Source: G025836975 sp040391135 (GTDB lineage: Bacteria; Pseudomonadota; Gammaproteobacteria; Burkholderiales; Burkholderiaceae_B). Taken from it: a stretch of DNA of 64,000 nt. The translations under genes were made by a program, and so were the position numbers. Position 1 is the first letter of the stretch. The number at the start of each line of letters is the position of its first letter. The DNA is taken from assembly GCA_040391135.1 (NCBI GenBank), contig JBEBYL010000016.1:1-64000 (forward strand), written 5' to 3'. A model generated the notes under the pieces. It was given only the letters and a program-made list of their open reading frames with translations. It ran no database searches and was not told the origin of the DNA. Below are positions 1 to 8,828 of the stretch, in pieces.

Positions 1-393
1 CAATGGCACCCCTACAAGCAGCAAGTCCTGCACGTCGATTTCCAGCGCGTCGATGCATCGCAGACCATCACGACGAAGGTGCCCCTGCACTTCATCAATG
101 GCGACATCTCGCCTGCGGTCAAGCTGAGCAGCCAGATCATCAGCCACGTCGTGACCGAGCTTGAAGTCACCTGCCTGCCCGCCAACCTGCCCAAGTTCAT
201 CGAAGTCGACCTGGCTGCGTTGACCGGCGGCGCCAATGTCTACCTGTCGGACATCACCCTGCCCAAGGGCGTGACCCACACGGTTCACGGCGCTGAAAGC
301 GATTTGGTATTGGCCGCCGCATTGGCCCAGCGCGGCGCCACCGATAGCGGCGATGCGGCCGAGGGCGATGCCGCCGCTCCCTCCGCGGAGTAA
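1..393 (+). CDS. rplY: 50S ribosomal protein L25/Ctc, 3' part
   Basis: Open in frame from base 1, so the gene begins before the window; 130 residues are visible of a protein that is usually about 200. The part seen covers the end of the 5S-rRNA-binding domain (HVDFQRVD motif) and the whole C-terminal beta domain of the long CTC form of L25 (PLHFINGD, then EVTCLPANLPKFIEVDL), ending in an acidic, Ala-rich tail. L25 binds 5S rRNA in the large ribosomal subunit. pth follows, an order common in Burkholderiales, where prs usually lies just upstream. A strong hairpin with a T-run follows the stop codon. The family call is firm; only the start is missing. Confidence 0.95.
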   Translation, partial: QWHPYKQQVLHVDFQRVDASQTITTKVPLHFINGDISPAVKLSSQIISHVVTELEVTCLPANLPKFIEVDLAALTGGANVYLSDITLPKGVTHTVHGAESDLVLAAALAQRGATDSGDAAEGDAAAPSAE

Positions 394-449
394 GGCTCGC
401 CATCTGGACGGGGCGCCGCTGCGCCGCTGGGTGTAGCCCGGTCCCGCCC

Positions 450-485
450 AACCCCTGCCTGGCCCATAAGCCGGCAGGGGTTTTT
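450..485 (+). terminator. Rho-independent terminator after rplY
   Basis: A stem AACCCCTGCC / GGCAGGGGTT with a 13-base loop is followed directly by a run of T, about 60 bases after the rplY stop. It should end the rplY transcript, so pth would need a promoter in the short stretch between here and 506. Confidence 0.8.
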
Positions 486-505
486 CTTGTGTAGACTCTT
501 GGACT

Positions 506-1105
506 ATGACTCAACCTCCCGTGCGCCTGATCATAGGCTTGGGCAACCCCGGCCCCGAATACGAAACGACCCGCCACAATGCGGGCTTCTGGCTGGCGGA
601 TCATCTGGCCGACGATCTGAAGGCCGGGTTCACGCTGGAAAAATCATTTTCCGCCTGGGTGGCCAAGGCGCGTTTCGATGGCGACGCGGTCATCATTGCC
701 AAGCCTTCCACCTACATGAACCGATCGGGGCAAGCGGCCGGCGCTTTGATGCGCTTCTACAAGCTAGTTCCCGAACAGGTGCTGGTATTGCATGACGAGC
801 TGGATCTTCTTCCGGGCAGCGTAAAGCTGAAACAGGGAGGCGGCCATGCCGGCCATAACGGCTTGCGCGACATCCAGGCCGCATTTTCCAGTCCGAATTT
901 CTGGCGCCTGAGGCTGGGCATCGGCCATCCCCGCACGCTGGGCTTGGCGCAACAGGTTGCCGCCTTCGTGCTGAACCCGCCGCGCCGCGACGAACTGAAG
1001 GAAATAGAAGCGGTCATAGACCGCTGCCGCGCAATCACCCCCGCCTTGCTGCGCGGCGAGTTCGCGCAGGCCATCAACCAGTTGCACGAGGCCAATCGTG
1101 GCTGA
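506..1105 (+). CDS. pth: Peptidyl-tRNA hydrolase
   Basis: A 199-residue protein with the Pth signature GLGNPGPEY at residues 11-19 followed by TRHNAG. His24 and Asn14 match the catalytic His20 and substrate-binding Asn10 of the E. coli enzyme; a VLHDELDL segment near residue 95 carries the conserved Asp. The cytoplasmic enzyme frees tRNA from prematurely released peptidyl-tRNA. Length is normal. No clear Shine-Dalgarno precedes the ATG, but the conserved N-terminus fixes the start. The last 8 bases overlap the next gene in another frame, suggesting translational coupling with the CPBP protease. Confidence 0.96.
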   Translation: MTQPPVRLIIGLGNPGPEYETTRHNAGFWLADHLADDLKAGFTLEKSFSAWVAKARFDGDAVIIAKPSTYMNRSGQAAGALMRFYKLVPEQVLVLHDELDLLPGSVKLKQGGGHAGHNGLRDIQAAFSSPNFWRLRLGIGHPRTLGLAQQVAAFVLNPPRRDELKEIEAVIDRCRAITPALLRGEFAQAINQLHEANRG

Positions 1106-1886
1106 CGACGCGTCGGCCGTTGTGCGCCATCCGTCCGCCCTGCGCTTTCGCGACGAGCTGCGTGATTTTTTCGGCTTCATCCTCAAGCCGCGCTTCGGCC
1201 CAAGGCTGCCGGGCCGCCATGCCGTCAGCGGCTGGTGGGAAGACTGGTTTCCGGGCCTGTCCATCGGCCGGCTGCTGAAATGGGCCATCTTCCTGTGGGC
1301 CGTCAACCTGGTGTTCCTTGGGCCGATAGCCGTGGCGGCGGCCGGCGCCGGCGGCGCCACGCACCGGCTGGATTTGAACAACATCCCTTGGCTGCAAGCC
1401 CTGCTGTGGGCGCCGATCGTCGAAGAGCTGGTCTTTCGCTACAGCCTGCGCCGCATAGGCCAGGCATGGTGGCTGTTGCCCGCCGCCGTAGCCGCCATGT
1501 TCATGGGCGCCCGCTGGCCCGGCATCCTGTTGCTGGCCAGCATATTGGTCGTATGCTGGCTGCCTTATATGGCGGCCATGCCGTATACCCGGCGTCCGCT
1601 GCCCTGGCGCTATCGCCTGGTCTATCGGCGCTGCTTTCCCTGGGCCTTTCATTTGGCGTCCCTGTTGTTCGCCGCGGTGCATCTGTACAACTTCAATCTG
1701 CACCATACGCCGCTGTGGCTGTTGCCGCTGCTGGTGCTGCCCCAGTGGCTGACCGGCCTGGTGCTGGGCTGGCTGCGCGTCAAGCGCGGCATAGGCGCCT
1801 CCATGCTATTGCATGGCATGTTCAACGGCGGCCCCTTGCTGGTGGTGTGGCTGATACTGCGAATGGCGCCCGAACTGGCGGCGTAG
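1098..1886 (+). CDS. CPBP-family intramembrane glutamic protease
   Basis: A 262-residue polytopic membrane protein (about seven hydrophobic segments) with the three motifs of the CPBP/Abi (Rce1-like) family: Glu109-Glu110 in EELVFR, His195 in FAAVH, and His239/Asn243 in HGMFN. In characterised relatives these residues form the intramembrane active site. Members cleave CAAX proteins or signal-peptide remnants, or have unknown substrates. A charged loop of about 20 residues (YTRRPLPWRYR) lies between the first two motifs. It overlaps pth by 8 bases and sits between two translation-related genes. The substrate is not predictable, so the family name is all I claim. Confidence 0.85.
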   Translation: MADDASAVVRHPSALRFRDELRDFFGFILKPRFGPRLPGRHAVSGWWEDWFPGLSIGRLLKWAIFLWAVNLVFLGPIAVAAAGAGGATHRLDLNNIPWLQALLWAPIVEELVFRYSLRRIGQAWWLLPAAVAAMFMGARWPGILLLASILVVCWLPYMAAMPYTRRPLPWRYRLVYRRCFPWAFHLASLLFAAVHLYNFNLHHTPLWLLPLLVLPQWLTGLVLGWLRVKRGIGASMLLHGMFNGGPLLVVWLILRMAPELAA

Positions 1887-1943
1887 GGCCAAACCACTAC
1901 AATAGCTTCTTTTCAGTTTTTATCTTTACATCTCAGGACACTC

Positions 1944-3035
1944 ATGGCTTTGCAATGTGGCATCGTTGGCCTGCCCAACGTCGGAAAATCAACCCTGTTC
2001 AATGCCTTGACCAAGGCCGGCATCGCCGCCGAGAACTATCCCTTCTGCACCATAGAGCCGAACGTGGGCGTCGTTGAAGTGCCGGATAGCCGCCTGTCGG
2101 CGCTGGCCGAAATCGTCAAGCCCGAGCGCATACTGCCGGCCGTGGTCGAGTTCGTCGACATCGCCGGCCTGGTCGCCGGCGCATCCAAAGGCGAGGGCCT
2201 GGGCAACCAGTTCCTGGCCAACATCCGCGAGACCGACGCCATCGTGCACGTCGTGCGCTGCTTCGACGACGAGAACGTGATCCACGTGGCCGGCCGCATC
2301 GATCCCATTTCCGATATCGAAGTCATCAATACCGAATTGGCCCTGGCCGACCTGGCCACCGCCGAGAAAGCCTTGCAGCGCAACCAGAAGACCGCGCGCG
2401 CCGGCGACAAGGAAGGCATCAAGCTGGTGGCGCTGCTGGAAAAAATCATTCCCGTCCTGAACGAAGCGCGGCCCGTGCGTTCGTTGGGCCTTGACGAAGA
2501 CGACCTGGCATTGATCAAGCAGTTCTGCTTCATCACCGCCAAGCGCTGCATGTACGTGGCCAACGTCAAGGAAGACGGCTTCGACAATAACCCGCACCTG
2601 ACCGCCGTGCAAAAGTACGCTGAAGCCGAGAACGCGCCCGTCGTGGCCGTATGCGCCGCCGTCGAGGCCGAGATCGCCGAGCTGGACGACGAAGACAAGA
2701 ATGTGTTCCTGGCCGACATGGGCATGGACGAGCCCGGCCTGAACCGCGTCATCCGCGCGGCCTACAGTCTTTTGGGCTTACAGACCTACTTCACGGCCGG
2801 CGTCAAGGAAGTACGCGCCTGGACCATACACATCGGCGACACCGCGCCCAAAGCGGCGGGCGTCATCCACACCGACTTCGAGCGCGGCTTCATTCGCGCG
2901 CAGACGATAGCGTTCGAGGACTTCATCGCCGGCAAGGGCGAGCAGGGCGCCAAGGAAGCCGGCAAGATGCGGGCCGAAGGGAAAGAGTATGTGGTGAAGG
3001 ATGGGGATGTGTTGAACTTCTTGTTCAACGTGTAG
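1944..3035 (+). CDS. ychF: Redox-regulated ATPase YchF (OLA1 family)
   Basis: A 363-residue Obg-related P-loop protein of typical length. The Walker A/G1 motif GLPNVGKST lies at residues 9-17, the G3 region VDIAGLVAGASKGEGLGNQFL follows near residue 70, and a C-terminal TGS domain ends in the characteristic DGDVLNFLFNV. YchF binds ATP rather than GTP, associates with ribosomes and is linked to oxidative-stress responses. The start is supported by AGGA six bases upstream. It follows the protease gene by 57 bases and converges on the GntR gene. Confidence 0.97.
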   Translation: MALQCGIVGLPNVGKSTLFNALTKAGIAAENYPFCTIEPNVGVVEVPDSRLSALAEIVKPERILPAVVEFVDIAGLVAGASKGEGLGNQFLANIRETDAIVHVVRCFDDENVIHVAGRIDPISDIEVINTELALADLATAEKALQRNQKTARAGDKEGIKLVALLEKIIPVLNEARPVRSLGLDEDDLALIKQFCFITAKRCMYVANVKEDGFDNNPHLTAVQKYAEAENAPVVAVCAAVEAEIAELDDEDKNVFLADMGMDEPGLNRVIRAAYSLLGLQTYFTAGVKEVRAWTIHIGDTAPKAAGVIHTDFERGFIRAQTIAFEDFIAGKGEQGAKEAGKMRAEGKEYVVKDGDVLNFLFNV

Positions 3036-3071
3036 ACATCACCGGCATTCGCCTATTCTTCGGCCGCCTGC

Positions 3072-3770
3072 CTACTGCTCCGTCTGATAATACGGCTCCA
3101 TCCTGTCCCGGGACGCCGCAATATGGGCGGCCATGGCGGCCTTGGCCGCCTGCGCATCGCCTTTCTTCATGGCGTCCATGATTGCCAGGTGTTCCTTGAT
3201 GGCTTCCTCGGCGACCGCCGAGTGATAGCGCAGGCGAAACAGATTCATGTGGGCATAGAAGCCATGCAGCGTATCGGCCAGGACTTGATTCCCGCATAAG
3301 GAAGCAAGCAGCGAATGGAACTGGCCGTCAAGAAGGGCGAAACGCCCATAATTGGCATGCGTATCGTCTTCCACCAGGCTCGCCATTTTCTCGCACAGTT
3401 CGCCAAGCTGCTGCAATCCCTCTTTATCGACGCGCTGCGTGGCAAGAAAAGCCGCCTCGGGCTCCAGCAGCAGGCGCATCGCATATACATCCCGGAAGTG
3501 CGCGCCTGAAGGAATGGGCGCGGCGCTGTAGCCGGTATTGAACTTCTTGACCACCAGCCCTTCGGTCTCAAGCCGGATCAAGGCCGCGCGTATCGGTGTC
3601 TGCGACACGCCGAACTGGCGGGCCAGCGCATCGACCGAGAGCCGCTCTCCGGGCCGCACGCGCAGCGAAATCAGATGGGAAACCAGCGCCTCGTAGACAT
3701 CCTCGCTTAAAGAAACGCGGTGTATCGGCTCTATATAGGCAGGTTCTGGTTTTTCACGTAACGGTTTCAT
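3072..3770 (-). CDS. GntR-family (FCD/FadR-type) transcriptional regulator
   Basis: A 232-residue regulator. A winged helix-turn-helix fills residues 18-80 (VYEALVSHLISL, then FGVSQTPIRAALIRLETEGLV). An all-helical FCD ligand domain follows, with the metal/ligand-type residues of this subfamily (Asp in RDVYAMRLLLE, His in FHSLL and in HLAIMDAM). FCD regulators commonly bind organic acids and repress adjacent catabolic genes. It is divergent from the dehydrogenase/TTT cluster that starts at 3946, so that cluster is the probable target, with the operator in the AT-rich gap between them. The effector is unknown. Confidence 0.9.
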   Translation of the reverse strand: MKPLREKPEPAYIEPIHRVSLSEDVYEALVSHLISLRVRPGERLSVDALARQFGVSQTPIRAALIRLETEGLVVKKFNTGYSAAPIPSGAHFRDVYAMRLLLEPEAAFLATQRVDKEGLQQLGELCEKMASLVEDDTHANYGRFALLDGQFHSLLASLCGNQVLADTLHGFYAHMNLFRLRYHSAVAEEAIKEHLAIMDAMKKGDAQAAKAAMAAHIAASRDRMEPYYQTEQ

Positions 3771-3870
3771 GGCTCGCTTTTCGCCTTAAGCACGTAAGGA
3801 TTGAAATCCCAATCATGTCGGGACGGGGGTAGTTTATAGCTTTTTATTGACGCTGTTATTTAAGATCGGA

Positions 3871-3894
3871 TATGATATTTGATATTCAATCATA
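3871..3894. promoter_or_regulatory. AT-rich dyad between GntR gene and dehydrogenase cluster
   Basis: TATGAT (3871-3876) is mirrored by ATCATA (3889-3894), and inside it TTGA-TAT-TCAA (3879-3889) forms a second small inverted repeat. The site lies in the only AT-rich part of the 175-bp divergent gap, about 50 bases before the Ldh-family gene. It is a reasonable operator candidate for the GntR regulator, but it does not match a named consensus. Confidence 0.4.
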
Positions 3895-3945
3895 ATTATA
3901 GCGACGACAGCCCCTATAGATCCAGCGGGCGCATCAAGGAGGCCC

Positions 3946-4986
3946 ATGCCGAGTCTGCAGGAAATTCGATCCGTCAGTATGCAGGCCTTATGCCGCGCGG
4001 GCGTTTCCTCCGGCCACGCCGAAACGCAGCTGTCCCTGCTGCTCGAGGCGGAACTTCGTGGAGTGCCATCGCATGGACTGTTGCGGCTGCCGCGCATCAT
4101 TGAACGCATCGGCAACGGCGCGACGGATCCATCCACCTGCGGAGCGGGGCACTGGCGGGGCAACGCCTTGTGGCAGGTCGATGGCCGCCAGGGATTGGGG
4201 CCTGTTGTCGCCGTTGAAGCCCTGCGCACGATATGCGGGAAGGCAAACGACAGCGGTGTGGCGATGGCCGCCGTGCGCAATTGCGACCATCTGGGCATGC
4301 TTGCATGGTATGCCGAGCATGTGGCGGCACAAGGCCAGATATTGATCGCGCTGACGATCAGCGAGGCGCTGGTTCATCCGTGGGGCGGCCGCCAGGCTCT
4401 GCTGGGCACGAATCCAATTGCCATTGGCGTGCCCGGCGCCGATGCCCCTTTTGTGTTCGACATGGCGACCAGCCTGGTGTCCATGGGAAAAATACACGAT
4501 CACGCCAGCCGGGACTTGCCGATACCGCTTGATTGGGCACTGGACGCCCAGGGCAATCCCACTGTGGATCCGAACGCCGCCAAGTCGGGCTCGATTGCGC
4601 CCTTTGGCGGCGCCAAGGGCTATGGACTGGGCCTGGCATTCGAACTGCTGGTCGCCAGCCTGGCCGGTTCCGCGATTGGGCGCGATGTGAAAGGGACTCT
4701 GGACTCCACGGAACTCTGCAACAAGGGCGATGTATTCATCGTGATGGAGCCGCTTGCGGACACAGGGTCCCTGGTGTCGCGCTACCTGGAGGCGATCCGC
4801 CGATCACCGGCCGCCGATCCGGCCACGCCCGTGCGTGTGCCGGGCGATCGCGCCCTAAAGACACGCAAGAAACGCATGGACAAAAACATATCCCTGGCCG
4901 CTGAGGTTTGGGAAAAGATTCAACAACTGGCACAACACGGTCCGGCGCCTTGCCGGACTACTCAGGAGAAGATTTATGAGGCTTGA
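3946..4986 (+). CDS. Ldh-family (malate/L-lactate/ureidoglycolate type) NAD(P)-dependent oxidoreductase
   Basis: A 346-residue protein of the Ldh2/MDH2 family, which is unrelated to classical Rossmann lactate dehydrogenases. Family marks include RGVPSHGLLRLPRI near residue 38, NCDHLG near 107, GTNPIAIGVPG near 153 and GAKGYGLGLAFELL near 222. Members oxidise or reduce 2-hydroxy or 2-keto acids (malate, sulfolactate, 2,3-diketogulonate, ureidoglycolate). A strong AAGGAGG precedes the ATG at the rather short distance of three bases. Its last 11 bases overlap the Fe-alcohol dehydrogenase start. It is the first gene of the cluster that ends with a TTT transporter, so it probably acts on the imported acid or its product. 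Confidence 0.85.
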   Translation: MPSLQEIRSVSMQALCRAGVSSGHAETQLSLLLEAELRGVPSHGLLRLPRIIERIGNGATDPSTCGAGHWRGNALWQVDGRQGLGPVVAVEALRTICGKANDSGVAMAAVRNCDHLGMLAWYAEHVAAQGQILIALTISEALVHPWGGRQALLGTNPIAIGVPGADAPFVFDMATSLVSMGKIHDHASRDLPIPLDWALDAQGNPTVDPNAAKSGSIAPFGGAKGYGLGLAFELLVASLAGSAIGRDVKGTLDSTELCNKGDVFIVMEPLADTGSLVSRYLEAIRRSPAADPATPVRVPGDRALKTRKKRMDKNISLAAEVWEKIQQLAQHGPAPCRTTQEKIYEA

Positions 4987-6187
4987 CTATGGCGTCACCA
5001 GGGCTCCGGCCCGATTGATATTCGGCCCTGGGCAAAGGCGTTCGATCGGAATCGCCGCAGCCAGCCTGGGAAAGCGGGCGCTGATCTGTACGGATGCGCG
5101 CTTCGCCGGCCTGCCGGTCATGCAGGAAATACTTGCGGACCTGGCCGCGCATGGCGTTCAGGCCCAACTTTTCAGTGAAACAGAAGCCGAGCTTCCCTTG
5201 AGCAGCATTCTTGCCTGCGTCGAGCAGTATCGGGATTTCGATCCCGAAGTGCTGATAGGCATAGGCGGCGGCAGTTGCGTCGACCTGGCCAAGCTGGTCA
5301 GCCTGCTTCTTGTGCATCCCGCTCCCTTGTCCCTGTATTACGGCGAGTTCAAGGTGCCGGGGCCGATACGTCCGGTCATCGCCGTGCCCACCACTTCGGG
5401 CACGGGTGCCGAGGTGACGCCGGTTGCGGTTCTGGGCGACTCGGAGCGGACGATGAAAGTGGGCATCTCCAGTCCGGAGCTGATTCCGCATACCGCCATT
5501 TGCGATCCCGAGCTTACCGCCACCTGCCCCCGAGGCCTTACCGCGATCTCGGGTGCCGATGCGCTGACGCATGCGATAGAAGCGTTTGCCGCCAAATCGC
5601 GCCCGGCCGATCCGGAAATGGCGATGGGGCGTGTGTTTGTCGGCAAGAACGTTCTTAGCGACCACTACGCCTTGACGGCGATCAAGCTGATTTTCGAGAA
5701 CCTGGAACGCGCCACCAATGCGGGCGACGACATAAGCGCCCGCAGCTCGGTCATGCTCGGCGCCACGTATGCCGGCCTGGCATTCGGAAGCGCGGGCACA
5801 TCGGCGGCGCATGCGATTCAGTATCCCATCGGCGCCTTGACCTCGACGGCGCATGGGTTGGGGATAGGGGTGCTGCTGCCTTATACGATGGATTTCAACC
5901 TGCCTGCCGCGACAGCCGAATACGCCGCAATAGGCCGCGCCATCGGTGTTGCCTCGGCCGATGACACGGAAATGGAAGCGGCCACCCAAGCGATTGCATC
6001 GATTCGCGCCTTGCTTGCTGCCGTCGGCATACCGGGCAGCCTTCAGGAAATAGGCATACGTGAAGAGCATATCGAAGACATCTCCACCCAGTCCATGGGG
6101 GCCGCCCGTTTGGTGGAAAACAATCCGCGCCCGCTGGATCCGGCTTCGATCAAGTCGATACTCGTTGCAGCCATGAAGGCCGCGTGA
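4976..6187 (+). CDS. Iron-containing (group III) alcohol dehydrogenase
   Basis: A 403-residue Fe-ADH. The nucleotide-binding GIGGGSCVDLAK is near residue 97 and PTTSGTGAEVTPVAV near 138. The metal-site residues sit in SGADALTHAIEAF, SAAHAIQYPIG and STAHGLGIGVLLP. Relatives include 4-hydroxybutyrate, lactaldehyde and maleylacetate-reductase-like enzymes. AGGAGA about seven bases before the ATG supports the start inside the end of the preceding gene. An aldehyde dehydrogenase follows directly, so an alcohol-to-aldehyde-to-acid relay is likely; a 4-hydroxybutyrate-like substrate is one possibility, not shown. Confidence 0.88.
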   Translation: MRLDYGVTRAPARLIFGPGQRRSIGIAAASLGKRALICTDARFAGLPVMQEILADLAAHGVQAQLFSETEAELPLSSILACVEQYRDFDPEVLIGIGGGSCVDLAKLVSLLLVHPAPLSLYYGEFKVPGPIRPVIAVPTTSGTGAEVTPVAVLGDSERTMKVGISSPELIPHTAICDPELTATCPRGLTAISGADALTHAIEAFAAKSRPADPEMAMGRVFVGKNVLSDHYALTAIKLIFENLERATNAGDDISARSSVMLGATYAGLAFGSAGTSAAHAIQYPIGALTSTAHGLGIGVLLPYTMDFNLPAATAEYAAIGRAIGVASADDTEMEAATQAIASIRALLAAVGIPGSLQEIGIREEHIEDISTQSMGAARLVENNPRPLDPASIKSILVAAMKAA

Positions 6188-6219
6188 ATACTTTACATGA
6201 ACAGGACACAGGAAAAGAA

Positions 6220-7662
6220 ATGACGGACAGCGTATACGACAACAAGCTTTTCATCGGTGGCGCCTGGCGCGCCGCCAGCCGCAACCGCGCAATCGACGTG
6301 GTGAATCCTTCGGACGGCAGCCGCCTTCTGGGGGTGGCCGACGCCAGCGCCGACGATGCCATTGTCGCCGTGGATGCCGCTGCGGCAGCGGCCGAAAAAT
6401 GGGCTGCAACCGCTCCGCGCCAACGCTCGGAGATTCTGCGCAAGTGCTATGAGCTGATGATGCGCGACGCGGAAAGCCTGGCGGAGCTGATCTCGCTGGA
6501 AAATGGGAAAGCGCTGAAAGACGCCAGGGGCGAAGTCGCCTATGCGGCCGAATTTTTCCGCTGGTTCGCCGAAGAGGCGGTTCGGATCAATGGCGATCTG
6601 TCCATTGCGCCTTCCGGCGCCAATCGGATTCTCGTGCAGTATCAGCCTATAGGGGTCGCTTTACTGATAACCCCCTGGAATTTTCCGGCGGCCATGGCTA
6701 CGCGGAAAATAGCGCCGGCATTGGCCGCCGGTTGTACCTGCGTGCTCAAGCCGGCCACCGCCACGCCGCTTACGGCCTATGCCGTGGCCAAGATTCTGGC
6801 GGAAGCCGGCGTTCCGGATGGAGTGGTGAACGTAATCACTTCATCGACGACGTCCGAAGTAGTCAATGCCATGCTGGATGATTCCCGCGTTCGCAAGCTT
6901 TCGTTCACCGGGTCGACCGAGGTTGGCCGAGTGCTGTTGCGCAAAGCGGCCGACCAGGTGATCCATAGTTCGATGGAACTGGGCGGCAATGCGCCTTTCA
7001 TCGTCTTCGACGATGCGGATATGGACAAGGCCCTGGAAGGGGCGATGATCGCCAAAATGCGCAATGGCGGCGAAGCCTGCACGGCGGCGAACCGGATCTA
7101 TGTCCAGCGCGGCGTGGCACAGGAGTTTGCGCGCCGCCTGACAGAAAAAATGCTTGGCCTTAAAGTCGGCCCGGGGGTGCGCGAAGATACCGATTGCGGG
7201 CCGCTGATCGATGCCGCGGCGGTAAATAAAGTTGCGCAACTGGTCGATGATGCGGTGTCGCGCGGCGCCAAGGTCCTGTGCGGCGGGAAGACGCTGGATC
7301 AGGATGGGTGCTTCTATTTGCCCACCGTATTGACCGACGTTCCCGCGGGGTCGGCCATGGAGCGTGAAGAAATCTTCGGACCGGTTGCGCCAATATACGT
7401 ATTCGATACCGAAGACGAGGTGATCGCCCGGGCCAATGATACCGAGTATGGACTGGTGGCCTACGTCTATACCCAGGACCTGACGCGCGGACTGCGCGTA
7501 TCGGGAAGGCTGGAGGCCGGAATGCTGGCTTTGAATCGCGGCCTGGTGTCAGATCCCGCCGCGCCTTTTGGCGGGACCAAGCAAAGCGGCCTTGGACGCG
7601 AGGGCGCGCACCATGGGATGCTTGAGTTCATGGAAGCCAAATACATCGCCACCGACTGGTGA
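6220..7662 (+). CDS. NAD(P)-dependent aldehyde dehydrogenase, succinate-semialdehyde type
   Basis: An aldehyde dehydrogenase of about 480 residues. Counting from 6220, Glu253 (ELGGNAPF) and Cys287 (GGEACTAAN) are 34 residues apart, as in active family members; the cofactor region TPWNFPAAM and the C-terminal FGGTKQSGLGREG are intact. The sequence is closest in style to GabD succinate-semialdehyde dehydrogenases. An in-frame GTG at 6184 overlaps the previous stop, but AGGAAAAG sits just before 6220, so I take the ATG there. It probably oxidises the aldehyde made by the Fe-alcohol dehydrogenase 33 bases upstream. A GC-rich hairpin follows. Confidence 0.88.
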   Translation: MTDSVYDNKLFIGGAWRAASRNRAIDVVNPSDGSRLLGVADASADDAIVAVDAAAAAAEKWAATAPRQRSEILRKCYELMMRDAESLAELISLENGKALKDARGEVAYAAEFFRWFAEEAVRINGDLSIAPSGANRILVQYQPIGVALLITPWNFPAAMATRKIAPALAAGCTCVLKPATATPLTAYAVAKILAEAGVPDGVVNVITSSTTSEVVNAMLDDSRVRKLSFTGSTEVGRVLLRKAADQVIHSSMELGGNAPFIVFDDADMDKALEGAMIAKMRNGGEACTAANRIYVQRGVAQEFARRLTEKMLGLKVGPGVREDTDCGPLIDAAAVNKVAQLVDDAVSRGAKVLCGGKTLDQDGCFYLPTVLTDVPAGSAMEREEIFGPVAPIYVFDTEDEVIARANDTEYGLVAYVYTQDLTRGLRVSGRLEAGMLALNRGLVSDPAAPFGGTKQSGLGREGAHHGMLEFMEAKYIATDW

Positions 7663-7674
7663 TTCATCTTCCTT

Positions 7675-7702
7675 GCGCCGCCCGTTCCCGGATGGGCGGC
7701 GC
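7675..7702 (+). terminator. GC-rich hairpin between aldehyde dehydrogenase and amidohydrolase genes
   Basis: GCGCCGCCC (7675-7683) pairs perfectly with GGGCGGCGC (7694-7702) around a 10-base loop. There is no T-run afterwards, so this is more likely an mRNA-stabilising or attenuating structure inside the operon than a full terminator. Confidence 0.5.
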
Positions 7703-7725
7703 GTTATCCGTATTGAAGAGGCGCC

Positions 7726-8637
7726 ATGAGCCACGTCATTTATGAAGGCCCGATTGTCGATGCCCACCATCACTTTTGGGATCCGCAGAATAATCCGCAT
7801 CCCTGGCTGCGGCCCGAGGTCAATATTCCGTTCCGCTACGGCGATTACAACGCGATCAAGCGGCGCTATTTTCCGGAGGACTATCTGGCCGATACGGCGG
7901 GCCACAATGTGGTGCAGTCGGTGTATATCGAAACGGAGTGGGAGCCCTCCGACCCCTTGGGCGAAACGCGGTTTGTCACGCAGCTGGCCGACCTGGCCGG
8001 CTACCCCAATGCGGTCGTTGCGCAAGCATGGCTGCATCACGATAACGCCGATGAAATCCTGAAGGCGCAAGCGGCCTTCCCTCTGGTCCGCAGCGTGCGC
8101 CACAAGCCGGGCGGGCCCGAGCGCCCGGGCGATGTCGGCAAGCAGGCAACGCTGATGAGCGATGCGGCATGGCGCAACGGCTATGCCCGGCTCGCCGATG
8201 CAGGCCTGCATTTCGATCTGCAAACGCCGTGGTGGAATTTGCCCGAGGCCGCCCGGCTGGCTCGGGATTTTCCCGGCACCACCATACTGCTGAATCACAC
8301 CGGCCTTCCCCAGGACCGCAGTGAAGCCGGCCTGGCGCAGTGGCGCGAGGCAATGGCCGGATTTGCGCAGTGCCCCAATGTGGCGGTGAAGATATCCGGC
8401 ATTGGTGTGCGCGGCGTTCCCTGGACGGTCGAAGCCAATGAATGGATAGTCCGGCAGGTCATTGATTTGTTCGGCGCGGATCGCGCGATGTTTGCCAGCA
8501 ATTTCCCGGTTGATGGCTTGTGCGCGTCGTTCAATACGATTTTCAGTGGATTCAAAACCATAGTCAGCAATTTGCCGGAATCGGTCCAGATGAAATTATT
8601 CCATGACAATGCGCGTCGATATTATCGGATAGCGTAG
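7726..8637 (+). CDS. Amidohydrolase-family protein (COG3618, lactonase-like)
   Basis: A 303-residue TIM-barrel metal hydrolase. The HxH strand-1 motif is in VDAHHHFWDP (residues 11-20), and FASNFPVDGL near residue 260 carries the late Asp. The pattern is that of the amidohydrolase-2 / L-fuconolactonase / 2-pyrone-4,6-dicarboxylate lactonase group, which opens lactones or decarboxylates. It is encoded 63 bases after the aldehyde dehydrogenase and 190 bases before the TTT receptor, so it probably treats the imported compound. It appears cytoplasmic, with no signal peptide. The substrate is unassigned. Confidence 0.85.
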   Translation: MSHVIYEGPIVDAHHHFWDPQNNPHPWLRPEVNIPFRYGDYNAIKRRYFPEDYLADTAGHNVVQSVYIETEWEPSDPLGETRFVTQLADLAGYPNAVVAQAWLHHDNADEILKAQAAFPLVRSVRHKPGGPERPGDVGKQATLMSDAAWRNGYARLADAGLHFDLQTPWWNLPEAARLARDFPGTTILLNHTGLPQDRSEAGLAQWREAMAGFAQCPNVAVKISGIGVRGVPWTVEANEWIVRQVIDLFGADRAMFASNFPVDGLCASFNTIFSGFKTIVSNLPESVQMKLFHDNARRYYRIA

Positions 8638-8725
8638 CCGCCGCCATCTTTCATGCGAAAGACGGAGTCCCTTGCTTGGAGTCTAGGGTAATCCTGGATA
8701 AATTTCTCTGCCGGTCAAATCATAT

Positions 8726-8740
8726 CGTATCTAATATACG
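8726..8740. promoter_or_regulatory. Inverted repeat upstream of TTT receptor gene
   Basis: CGTAT-CTAAT-ATACG is a perfect 5-bp dyad in an AT-rich patch 90 bases before the receptor start. A second small hairpin, TCTTTC-ATGC-GAAAGA, lies near 8648-8663 just after the amidohydrolase stop. Together they suggest a separate, regulated promoter for the transporter genes. The binding protein is unknown. Confidence 0.35.
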
Positions 8741-8828
8741 TTATACTTTTTTTACCGGGGAGACTACCCCACCCGCCGGCGTCGTGTTGTGCAAGAGGCC
8801 GGCTCAAAATCAGAATCAGGAGACAAAC